From: Numida meleagris
Lineage: Eukaryota > Chordata > Aves > Galliformes > Numididae
Assembly (NCBI RefSeq): GCF_002078875.1
Contig: NC_034409.1
Span: forward strand, 16,868,631 to 16,932,630
Reading direction: 5' to 3'
DNA: 64,000 nt
Shown: positions 12,903 to 23,513 of the stretch, piece by piece
Position numbering within the stretch: the stretch's first letter is position 1
Layout: every line of letters begins with the position of its first letter
Translations under genes and position numbers: made by a program
The notes under the pieces: model-generated
Told to the model about the DNA's origin: nothing
Database searches by the model: none
What the model saw: only the letters and a program-made list of their open reading frames with translations

Positions 12903-15037
12903 GTCTTTCTAAGATATGTGAAGCTATCAATCTGTCTTTTTGGGGATACAGTTCCTCTTGGGGAACCCTTTGACCAGAGAGGAAAAAGATATTTTGCTTC
13001 TGCCCCCTTGACTTACCTTCAAGAGTGGTCACACAGCCCTGTGAATAAGGTGGTTGAAACCGGCCCTCAAGAGTGAAGTGCATTGGTATTTAAGGGAGAA
13101 CCAGAAGCTTGTCATTTTCTGCAAAAATATCCTGCCCCTACTGGTTTAATTTCTCCTGGCAGTAAATGATACTAGGAAATAAGCCACTGGGGTAGTCATT
13201 ATCAGGATGCATGCTGTTGCTTTCAATTTCTCTTTAGCTTTTTTACATTTTTTCTTCTTTTTTTTTTTCCTCCCCAGAAAGCCACATAGTCTGCCTAGCA
13301 ATTATTTTATATTTGCTGAAGTGTGCGGCATGTTCATCAATGCTTCAATTAGAAGTGCAAACCTATATTTACCGTCTCCACAGCCAGAAAAAAATGTGAA
13401 GTTTCATTTGTGATGAGGAATATGCAGCTCTTTTAAAAAGTTTCTCAATGTATTATTAAAAAGTGAAGGAAAAAAAAGAAACAGAGGGAGATTTGTCTGA
13501 CGTTTCCACTAGGGAAATGGTAGTTATATTGAGACACTTTTGTCCCTTTCAGTAGCAAAACATCAAAGTCTCTATACCTATTCTTCAATGTATAGGACAA
13601 GAGTATAGAGGCTACATATAATCTACTTAGGATAACTTGACTTTAAAGAACATAACATTTAAAAAGATGAAAAGAATATTAACTCCATTGAGATGTGCAT
13701 TTCTATGCCATTAAAAAGAAAATAAATGCTTCTCTGTAAGAGCATACGTGAGCCAATGGCTGAAGATTAGGAAGGAGTTTTTATATAAATGAATATGTCC
13801 AGTCTTGGAGTATACCTTAGAGTTTCATAACACTCAAGTGATCTAAGAGAACAACCATACTTCAGAGAGCTGCTGTCCTCTGCTCCCATTTCCAGCTTAG
13901 AACTTGCCTCCAAGGAGGCCACACCATGTTTCTGCCACTGGCTATAGAATTTTTTATTTTAGTCAGCCAGAAGATACTGCAAAAAGTTTCTACTTCTCTG
14001 TCTGATCTGACTGTATTGAAATTAATCCTGATGTACATCAGTGTAAGAGTGTTTAAGACTTCAATCAGTGTGTGCAGATCTTGTTCTGATGTAGCACAAT
14101 TAGAGAATGAAAGAAAACTCAGATCATAGATACTTCCCCATAGACCCAAGCTACTGCAGAGAGCTAGGAACATCTTAGCTTGCCTTCCTTCTTTTTTCAA
14201 TTCTGCACTAAGTGTAGCTCCAGTGGCTATTATATTCTATTGCCACTGGTATCTACTGTCAATGTTACATTTAGCCAATTTCTTCTTTGACTCCTTCATT
14301 AAAGATATTCTGCACAAACAGTTTCAAAGGCATTTCTGCTTCTTATATACCTATATATGCTTCTACAGATACATATATATGATATACATACATATATATA
14401 TGTCTTATTCTACTAAAGGGAAGTAAGCAGTGAAAGAATACATCTGAACCATAATCAAAAATAGGTAGTGGATAAAGGCTGAAGCAGAACATGCCTGCAT
14501 GGAGAACAGTGCTGATCCTCCAAAGTTCACAATTCAAAACAGCTGGATAGAAGTGACTCCCATGTTATTTTCAGTTGGGCTCTGCTAAGCATGATTTTTA
14601 AGTTCCCGCTGATTCAGATGTATTGTAGAGCATGTGGCATTGAGAAGATAATAAACAAGTGGCAACGGAAGATGAAGGTTACTGAATAAAGAGAGTCATT
14701 GTCAACTAGATATGTAACAGAAAATGTACTGTTGATAAAAAAATGGCAGGACTATATCTCGGTGGATAAAACTGTTCACAGGGTGGACCTTAATTCTTAT
14801 TCATTAATTCAAAATTGCTGAATGTCAAGCAGAGATAGACCTTGAAAAGGAAATTACAAGTGAAAAAGGTTTTCTAGAAAACAGGAAAATGTGGAGTAGC
14901 AGTGTGTTAAAAGTGAGTAGTGTCTAAAAGACTATATGGGTCTAGATCAAAAAATAAATGCATACTTCTTTTCAGTTTTCAATAAGGAAGACTAACGCAG
15001 GAACAAAGGCAGGATAGCTAATGGGAATGACTGTACA

Positions 15038-15089
15038 CAAATACAAATAGAATAGTTAAGGTTCAAATACAAATACAATAGTTAAAGTG
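15038..15089. repeat. 26-bp tandem duplication, two copies
   Basis: Two adjacent 26-bp copies begin CAAATACAAATA and continue through AATAGTTAA, with about four mismatches. No other copies are seen nearby. Confidence 0.9.
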
Positions 15090-18000
15090 AAATAAAACAC
15101 AGATGGCTGTAGTGGTATCAAGAATTTGGGATAATCTTTAGCAGAGTTATTTAATAAATTGCCAAGTGAAAACTAGGTTTTGGATTTTTATTAATTCTGT
15201 TAGATGAGGGAATATTGGAGGGAAAGTTCAACCTCTACTGCCATACCACTAGCATCTGCCTCTGATGTTGTGGGCCAAGATAATAAAATAGGAAGTATTA
15301 CTTTCAGAGTAGACCTCATATCAACAGGTTTTGAATTTAATGTCTGAAGAAAAGAAAAATATTAGTTGCAACTAAGAGAGGGATAAAATTTAGTCAATAC
15401 TACCTGAACACACTAGGCTTGACAAAATGCAAATCCTTAGATGGATTACACATTTTACTATAACTACTAAAAGGGATCCTGATTTGCCATGGTTCTATCC
15501 AACCAGTCAGCTTCCTTCAAGCTGAAATCTATCTATCTTAAGTCCTCAATATTAGAGTTATGCATAAAGAACTAAAAATGTTTTCAAAAATAATCAACTC
15601 ATTTTGATAGATTTTTTCTTTAGTCGTGGCCAACTTTAATAATCATCCATATTTTACTGGCATAAACACATGATACTTTTCAACTGATATTGTCTTCTTT
15701 GAGAACTTTACTGTCTTTATGACTTTTTCATTAATGGATTTTAAGCTTATAGGAAAAATATGGGGAAGAGAAATACCACCCTAATTTTGAAGATGGGACA
15801 TGAACCACAGGATGAACTAAAAAAGCTGGAAAGGGAATTTATGGATGAGGACTGGTTTGAAACGAGGTCCCACTCTATTCAGTTTCTTCTCCCCTTAATT
15901 CTGCCTTTTGATTTTCAATTTTTGTAAAGTAGGACAAAAGAAACAGTCAATTCCAATAACTTTTCTCTTTACCAGTCCATGATTTCAAAATATCCATATT
16001 TGTTTGCTTTTTTGTTTTATGAATGGCAGCACAATAGTCTTTCCCTGATGTAGACAATAGTCTTTCCCCAGTCCTTGTAGATGTGTAACCCGGTTCCACA
16101 AACAAATATTTCATTTAGCTAAAACCTTAAAGATCTACTCACAGTTGCAGCAAATGAGAGAAAGACAATGCGTAGGAATGTTTTTTTGGTGTTGTTGTTT
16201 GTTTGTTTTCCTGCAGATGCACACAATACTTTGCAATAAGCAAGCAAAGAATATTTATTTTTGACTGAAATGAAATACATGCTAAGATGGATTCTTAAAG
16301 TAGTCCAGCTGAGGCGGTAAGGTAAAGTGTACTATGCATTCCAAGAAATTTAATTTGACATTTAAGGCATCAGTGTATATACTATTATTATGGCAGGTAG
16401 TATATTGAAATATAATATGTTTATTATGTTATTTTGTTTGCACAATTTCCAGAAGTGTGTGTGTACTTACTGATTTGCATATACATCTGCCTATAGAGAT
16501 ATGTGACATATTTTCTTCTTAATTTTCAATTGATTTTTTATTTCTGTGGAGATGTTAGCTATCTAAAATATCTGTGAAGAAATCTTAATAGAAAAGGCAA
16601 TGAAATATTTATTTTTTATTGGAATCTAGTCTTTATAAAGGTGATTCTTATCTTGCTAGTACCATGCAAGTCCTGGGATGTTTAACACCATTATTCTGAT
16701 GTACTACCTAGAGAGCCATTGCTGAAATTGACTTCTGTGTGTCTCAGAAAATGAACTTGTTTCTTTATGATGATACATTTTAATACTAACTTCTTTGCAA
16801 AAATATGATTTAAAAAAAAAATCTAAATGGTTCTTTTCCACAAATACCTATTTTATATTAGATCCTGTATTCTAAACAGAAATGATTTAATGTTATGAAA
16901 ATAGTCATGGTAAAGAAAACAAAACACTATCCATATTCAATCCTGTTCATAAGAGAAAGGAAAAACAGAGTAAAGGCATATATCTCCTCTTGTTGTATCT
17001 TCCCCCAGGTTTAGCTATGTTTTACAGACATGGAGATTCGTGATGTTTATCAGAAATTTCTTTTTTTGTTCTTCTCTTATTTTCTCCACAAAACCTGTGA
17101 AAATGAGTTTTGCAATAAGACAGCTTCTTACAGCAGATTTATACAGTGGAGATTCTCAACGGAATTCTTTTTGCTGGGAAACTAGCTTGTATTATTCCCT
17201 GTAAATACTGGAAGTGAGATCTTTGAAAGCTACTTCTCCAAGTTGCAAACAGATTGCTTGGGGTCATGACAAATCTTCAAACACTGTGGTCAAACGATGA
17301 TAACATATCTAAGGATAGCTTCTACTCATAAGCTATGTAAGAAACCATATAGTTGAGCCAAGTCAACATGCAGGGACATTGTATATATAATGATACTGAG
17401 AGGGTACAACTATTCAGAGCCATTTTTCTGCTGATGATCCCTTTTTATAGAATGAAATTATCCAAGGAGTCTTCCACCTTTTAACAGGCATTTGATGGTA
17501 TCAGCCCTCAAGCTCATGCTCACAATTTAGTAGGGTATATACACAAACTTCTCCTAAACATCTCATTAAGAAACCCAATAAGTTTCTCTTAACTGCCATC
17601 TTATCTGGGTGCTCTGCATTTCTAAAGGATCAAATTACATGAGAGTTATAAAAACTGCAGGAAAAAAACCCCACATTCTTATTGTTCTAAAAATATATAC
17701 ATATATTTCTCACAAAATTAAACACAGTTGAGAAGGAGGGAAAAAAAAAACAACGTGATAAGAGCTTCAAATGCTGGTATAAGAAATACATAAAAAATAA
17801 CCTCCTAAAATGTTATTTAGCTTTTTGATGTGACAGTTCTTAGTTAAAACATTCAAAAATTAGCTTAAGATCTGGATGTTCAAAATGCCACAGAAGATTC
17901 TGTTTCTGTTTGTGAGACGGTTCAGCTGTCTGTTTCTGTACCAGGCTTGGCACCTCTAACTCTTGTCCCTGTCCAGGTTAATTATGTCTCTTCTGAGGAA

Positions 18001-19256
18001 GCAGCTTGTCACACTTTGCTTATATGCCTTGTGTGCAAGTAAATCTTCAGAGCAGTTTTTAGCACTACGACCTTCTTTTACTTTAGTAAAAGAAACTTTA
18101 GTAAAGTTATGGGAAGTATATTTATTTGGAGTCTTTGTCATTACTTCAATCTCTGATAAATGATTTGCATTGTAAATCATTTCATAGTTTTGAAAACAGT
18201 TTAAATTTTAATAGTTTTGTATAACAAGAATTCCATATATTTCTGTCTTCTCATAGATACCAGAGAAAATACAAAAATGATGAAGAAGGCTGACTTAGCT
18301 TTTGGTGTCCCCACTTGTTTCCCACAGTTTTGCAAGATATTTGAGGCTTACAGCCATATATTGGTAATACTTATTTTTGTTCTACCCTCCTGCATTTTAA
18401 ATGAATAGGGGAGTCAGCCATCAGCTAGCAGCTGTGAGGTGATATCTACTCTCTACATTGTAGTTACTGTTTTTACAAAACCAAATTGAAAAAGCATTTT
18501 GAATATTTTGGCTTTGTTCTTCTGCACAATAGGAAAATTTCTGACTTGGTAAGTCCCATAGGATGGGAACACATTTCTTCTTTCACTGCATTTGCAGATG
18601 TTCTAACTAGCAGCCAAACTACATTTTAAAAGGGACCTTGAATTACCTGGCTATTACACTAAAGTAAAAAGACATCAGTATGTGCAAATACTGTATCCTG
18701 CCCTACTTGTATAGTAGCTATTTCTGACAAGCACCTAAGAGACCTGTCACCTTTTTACAATTTTGCAACAATTTTAATGCTCATCACACCAGTAACATCT
18801 CTGAAGTTAATGTACAAAATTTCTAACATGGTTGCATCCTCCTTTGAAGCATAAAATTATGGCTTTGAGTCCAGTGCAGTATATTAGAAAGAAGAACTCT
18901 TTTCTTAGAGGTTCTGTGTAATGCTGTCTTTTCATTGTTTCTGCTTAATAAAATTTGAGACATTTTTGTAGTAAAGTAACTGGCAAATCATCATGTACTT
19001 AGTTACCCAGGAGGACTTAAATTGTGTCTTTTGAAGGTCACAGAAGGGTTGTATGTGTGAAAAATGAATAAATTTAGTAATTACAGTCTAGCATATAACT
19101 CATAATCTCCCTGTTGTTTAAAAATGAGTAATTTGGTTAACTTCCCTTCTTTTTTTTTTACTTTTTTAAAAAAATATTATTGTTGTTTACTTATTTTTAT
19201 GCAGTTTTTTATTGCTATTTTGGGAGTATTATTGTCTTAACTGAGCAGTGAGGTTC

Positions 19257-19406
19257 TTACTATTGTTATCAATACACTAAAAAAGTGTATTGATAACAAT
19301 AGTAATAATACAGTAGTAATGTTGTTATCAATACACTAAAAAAAGTGTATTGATTTATAAAAAAAATACATTACTACTGTATTATTACTATTGTTATCAA
19401 TACACT
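19257..19406. repeat. Compound fold-back: overlapping perfect inverted repeats
   Basis: Three inverted-repeat pairs share sequence. (1) Arms 19257-19278 and 19284-19305 are perfectly complementary over 22 bp around an A5 loop. (2) Arms 19284-19322 and 19368-19406 are perfectly complementary over 39 bp. (3) Inside that loop, 19327-19337 and 19344-19354 pair over 11 bp around A6. The motif TTGTTATCAATACACT occurs three times directly (ending at 19278, 19337, 19406), and its complement twice. The middle arm can therefore pair with either neighbour. No transposon termini or target duplication are visible. A template-switching origin or a MITE-like element are both possible. Confidence 0.95.
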
Positions 19407-20824
19407 CTAGCTTTCCTTAGGATTCTAGATAAGACCAAATATCATTGAGATTTGTTTCTTATTTTCATCCGGCAAACATGTAGCTATACTGCCTTATTTG
19501 TGAATTACTCACTACTTTTAAGAAATCAATATTTACAGGGCTGCTAAAGATCTTAAATCAGGCTGCAGAAACAGTCTGGCTGGAGGAGTATGGTACTGTC
19601 AAAAACAGCTAGTTCTTGACCATCTTGACAGATCATCTTTTACTCATTTGCGCACTCTTCAAGCTTCAAAGTGCTTTGAGTGTTAACTTTTGCTCAAGTT
19701 CATAACCCATTAAATAAATATTATCCAATAGGAATAATTTTCCATATTACCTGTAAGTATTACAAAGGCTGACAATGAAAACCAGGATCAGTGAAAACAT
19801 TCATTATTTTTATTTAAAAGAGGATGAGGATTTTAAATATTTGTAAATCAGACATTTTTTATCTCCTCTGCGTATACTCTCTCACACAAGAAAAAAAGAA
19901 AAGAAACTAAAGGGAGGGGAAGAAATGAAACAGCCATTATCAAGTTCAGTTTAACTTGTTTTCTAGTGAAGATAATAAAATGTGGTGATAGTCATAGCAA
20001 AAGAAGAAACAAATATTTTTACCACTTGGCTAAAATATATCTTATTTTTGTGTGTGATGGGGTAAGCAGAGAGAAGATATATCATGTTTGCTTCAAAAAA
20101 TTTATCAGAAAGGCAGAGTGTCCATGACAAATTTCAAAACACCTTCCATTTTTCCTGTTAGTGATATTTCCTGGCAAGAGAATGAGAAGAACAGAAAGAG
20201 AAGAGACAAGAAAACATTGGTTTGTGTTCATTTATGGCGCTGGCAAATACCATTCAGTTTAGTTTAATTTAAATTGATCCTAGTTTGCAGCCTTTGAATT
20301 TATACAGCAAAGTAAACTGTGGATATAAACATCAAGCCCCATTTAAAACTAAGGTCTCGCTCCAAATGAAAAAAATTAGTGTAGCCATTTGGAATGAGTG
20401 CCATTCAGAACATATTTTAATGGGTTGACAATTTATGCTTTTGTGTATGTTCTTTGAAAAGTATTTCTAAGCTAAAAAGAATGTGGCTAGAATTTTACCT
20501 GCTTCCATCCTGTATTTCCTTTGTATTTCACTGCTCTTTGACTAAAATACCAGTTTGGGTAAATTGTTTCTTTTTCTCTTGTGAACTATTGAAAGAATTT
20601 CCTAATGGAAATAATAATTATATATGCTCTCAACAAGTTTATTTCATTCATGGTTCGGCCTCTTTTGTATTTGACTTCTGTCAACTCTTACACTATTAAA
20701 AAGTTATTATACTTTCTAAAATGTGAAAACATGCCTGAAAAACCAACTACTCAAATGTTAGATTTTAAGCTGCAGTGACATTTCTCTATCATTTGACAAT
20801 TTAATTATTAAAGCATTTTGACAA
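19407..20824. other. Unique AT-rich non-coding sequence
   Basis: No gene or mobile element recognised. It is purine-rich around 19885-19935. The last 5 bp (GACAA, 20820-20824) look like the left target duplication of the following LTR. Confidence 0.55.
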
Positions 20825-21361
20825 TGTCCTGGTTTCAGCTAGGACAGCTGTTTTGAAGAACAATGTTGATAGCACACCAATGTTATAGTTGTTGCTGAGC
20901 AGTGCTGGACAGAGTGAAGAATTTTTCAGTTTTTTCAACTTCTCATACTGTTCTGCCAGCACAGGGGCTGGGTTGGCACAAGGAGCTGAAAGGGGAAAGA
21001 ACCAGGACAGCTGACCCAAACTGGTCAAAGGGGTATTCCATACCATATGATGTCATATGAAAAAACTGTAAATCTGAGGGGAGTTGAATGTGGTGCAGCC
21101 AATGCTTGGGAACTGGCTGGGTATCAGTTAGTGGGTAGTGAGCAATTGCTTTGTGCATGATTGTTTTGTAAATATTTATATATATAATTAATTATAATTG
21201 CTGTTATTTCTCTCTTCTTCTTCTATTTTAATAAATAGTTTTTATCTCAACCTACAAGTTCTACTTTTTTTTTTTCCAGTTCTCTCCCCCATCCCTCTGG
21301 GAGAGGGTGGAGTGAGCAAAAGGTTGTGCAGTGTGGTTGCTTGCTGGGTTAAACCAAAACA
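20825..21361 (+). mobile_element. ERVL-like avian solo LTR
   Basis: The LTR begins TGTCCTGGTTTCAGC and ends GGGTTAAACCAAAACA, 537 bp. Internal landmarks in order: TTGTTGCTGAGCAGTGCT (about 20888), AGGACAGCTGACCC (about 21003), GGTATTCCATACCATATG, GGGAACTGGCTGGGTATC, an AT-rich stretch with AATAAATAG (about 21230), ATCTCAACC, a T12 run, and TCTCTCCCCCATCCC. This order is typical of the widespread avian ERVL-type LTRs. Flanks GACAA (20820-20824) and GAGAA (21362-21366) match at 4 of 5 positions, consistent with a decayed 5-bp duplication. No internal sequence is present, so it is a solo LTR. Two related plus-strand pieces lie at 44485 and 46316. Confidence 0.9.
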
Positions 21362-22435
21362 GAGAAAAAGAAAAATACTAATAATGGATCTACAGAGCAG
21401 CAATGGGGGAAAAACAACAACAACAACAACAACAAAACTTAAAGAAGCACAATTAAGTATAAATGATAGCATATTTCATTTATGGACAGGATGGAAAACA
21501 GGTTTTAGCTTTGAGGGCACTGGGTCTTTAAAGTGGGCCTACGAAGAAATTCCCCAGACACTCCAACAGATAGAAAACATAGTTGTCTAAAATGGAAGAA
21601 AATTAGTTCCAGACGCTTTTTCAAGCTGTCTGGATTGAGCATTCTCTTAATTGGTGTATGACACATAAAATGCACAAAAGATTTGCATGCACTTAACAGC
21701 TTAGCTTATGATTTTTTCTGTTAGAGCAAATTTTGTCTGGACATCTACATTGTAAGATGTGGATATTAGCAAATGACAGGCAGCAGAATCATTAATAAAA
21801 TTCTCTAGAAATTTTTATATCTTATTTGAAATATTTAAATTTAGGATAGATAAAAGCTAATCTAATACGGTTTAGGCTAAGAATGTAAGTTTGGATTTCA
21901 TATTGAAATTCCAAAATAAATTATAAATCTCCATGTTTATAGATTTAATTCTCCTACATAGGGAACAAAATAATCACATGTAAGATATTTGAGGTGATAA
22001 AATCTGAGGGAATAGTCTATAATAGCATTCTGAAAGAAAAACATGGTAATGTATTAGGTTTTTAACACAGAAAGAAAAAAATCTACAAGTGGTAGATTAT
22101 AGATTCATCTGATCAAGCATTCGAAAAAACTGAAATACTGCTGGTTGTGACTCATTGGGTATGCATGTTGTGTTTTTTTAAACTGCAATATTTCAGAAGT
22201 ACATGGCTTTCTGATTCTTGATTAATACTGCAACACAGCTGCTGAAATCAGAAGGGTAATTGTCGTTCTCTTAAGTGTTCAGTAAATCAAGAAATCCAAG
22301 GAAATTAATATTTTCATTGTAAAAAATGGACACAAATTAAAAAAAAATTACTTGGCATGTAGAAAAAAGCTGGATGGTACAAGCTGTAATCTCCACAGTT
22401 AGAGTAATGTAGATAAAATCACGTATTAGAACCAC
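21362..22435. other. Unique non-coding sequence with (CAA)n tract
   Basis: No gene recognised. The (CAA)n run at 21411-21436 follows an A-rich patch soon after the LTR end. The rest is AT-rich. Confidence 0.55.
21411..21436. repeat. (CAA)n microsatellite
   Basis: About eight ACA/CAA triplet units follow an A-rich stretch. Confidence 0.9.
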
Positions 22436-22570
22436 CGAATCATAGAACCACCAAGGTTGGAAAAGACCTCCAAGATCATCCAGTCCAACTGTTCACCTAT
22501 CACCAATATTTCCCCACTGAACCATGTCCCTTAGTACAACATTTAAACTCATCTTGAACAGATGGTGACA
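22436..22570 (-). mobile_element. CR1 LINE 3'-end fragment
   Basis: On the minus strand this ends in TGGTGGTTCTATGATTCG and carries the CR1 3' motif of a CCAACCTTGG-type stretch, then a GATCTTGGAGGTC-type stretch, then TTGGACTGG. Only the last 135 bp or so of the LINE are recognisable. The copy at 50082-50310 has a similar 3' end. Confidence 0.88.
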
Positions 22571-23119
22571 GGAAATAAAAGCAAAGAGTCCTTGTAGAAA
22601 GCAAGAGAGATAGTCACCACCATGGGTCCAGCGTTGTTCGTAGTTCAGACGTTGATCTTCATTAGTGATGGGTCGTTGGAGGTTCTTGTTCAGTTGACAA
22701 TGAAGACATTTTCCAATGACAGTACAAACTGATGTATAAGTCCAAAGTGGTCAAGTCAGCTCTTTCTGGGGTGAGAACTTCTGGCAGGAACTCCTTTTGT
22801 TCCCATCTTCTGGGCCTTGCCAGCAGATAAGAGGGTGCAGGGAGGCGCCCACCTGTATCTTGCCTCCACAGGATACAATGGTATTATCCTCCAGTCTCCC
22901 CTACCAAACTGGAGTTATTTGGTCCCAGGCCAGATCTTCTGCCAGTAAACACTTCTGAGCACTCCCTTTTGAAGGCAAACAGCTCCAAAGAAATGCTTTC
23001 AAATGTATAACTGTCTACAAAGTGATGCCGACTGCCACACAGTGACACCCACCTCTTGCCTCCTAGATAAGTCAGAGTCTTATTGCAAGAAATACCTCAG
23101 AACGAAAGCTTTGAGCCAA
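22571..23119. other. Unclassified GC-richer block between CR1 pieces
   Basis: This stretch separates a CR1 3' end from a CR1 reverse-transcriptase piece on the same (minus) strand. It is clearly GC-richer than the local background, for example GGGAGGCGCCCACC near 22839. It does not resemble CR1 coding sequence and no TG/CA termini with duplications were found. It may be a decayed LTR inserted into a CR1, or separate repeats brought together. No function is assigned. Confidence 0.4.
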
Positions 23120-23487
23120 AAAAGCAGAAGGGTTCAGACACCAGCGAAGAGTGTACATATCCAAGCCACGGGCTGCCAGCTTTCCTAGGAGAATTCTGTG
23201 GGAAACAGTGTCAAAGGCTTTGCTGAAGTCTAGGTAAACTACATGAACAGCCATTCCCTTGTTCACCACATAAGTCACTCAATCATAGAAGGAGATCAGG
23301 TTGGTCAAGCAGGACCTGTCTTTCATGAAGCCATGCTGGCTGGGCCTGATCCCCTGGTTGTCCTGCATGTGCCATGTGATTACATTCAAGATGATCTACT
23401 CCATAATCTGTCCTGGCACCAAGGTCAGGCTGAGGGGCCTGTAGTTCCCCAGATCCTCCTTATGAACCTTCTTGTAGATAGGAGACA
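23120..23487 (-). pseudogene. CR1 reverse transcriptase fragment
   Basis: The minus strand encodes a recognisable CR1 reverse-transcriptase segment. An IYKK block is followed by an EDLGNYRPLSLT block near the 5' side, then the region around GFMK-type motifs, then the motif A block VYLDFSKAFDTVSH with the first catalytic aspartate intact, then GKLAARGLD. The frame is broken between the two halves (23396-23487 and 23120-23278). Homology stops after the RWCLN block at about 23130, and the catalytic motif C is absent. It is a dead fragment of a CR1 ORF2, abutting an (AC)n run on its 5' side. Confidence 0.92.
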
Positions 23488-23513
23488 CACACACACACAC
23501 GCACACACACACA
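23484..23513. repeat. (AC)n microsatellite
   Basis: About 14 AC dinucleotides with one G interruption. It lies exactly at the 5' truncation point of the minus-strand CR1 fragment. Confidence 0.95.

Larger units (their letters stand above)
12437..19256. other. Unique AT-rich non-coding sequence with short tandem duplications
   Basis: No gene recognised in 6.8 kb. Visible small structures: a 17-bp tandem pair at 12869-12902; a TA/CATA-rich microsatellite at about 14345-14403; a 26-bp tandem pair at 15038-15089; a pair of ACAATAGTCTTTCCC copies 23 bp apart at 16031-16068; short homopolymers. Frames of up to 112 codons (13862-14200 minus) show no domain and overlap frames on the other strand. 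Confidence 0.55.

Noticed and set aside
13862..14200. 112-codon minus-strand frame overlapping a 67-codon plus frame
   Set aside because: No family features; opposite-strand overlap suggests chance open frames.
23072..23278. Short minus-strand gene with a catalytic motif
   Set aside because: The motif is reverse-transcriptase motif A of a truncated CR1 LINE, not a host gene.
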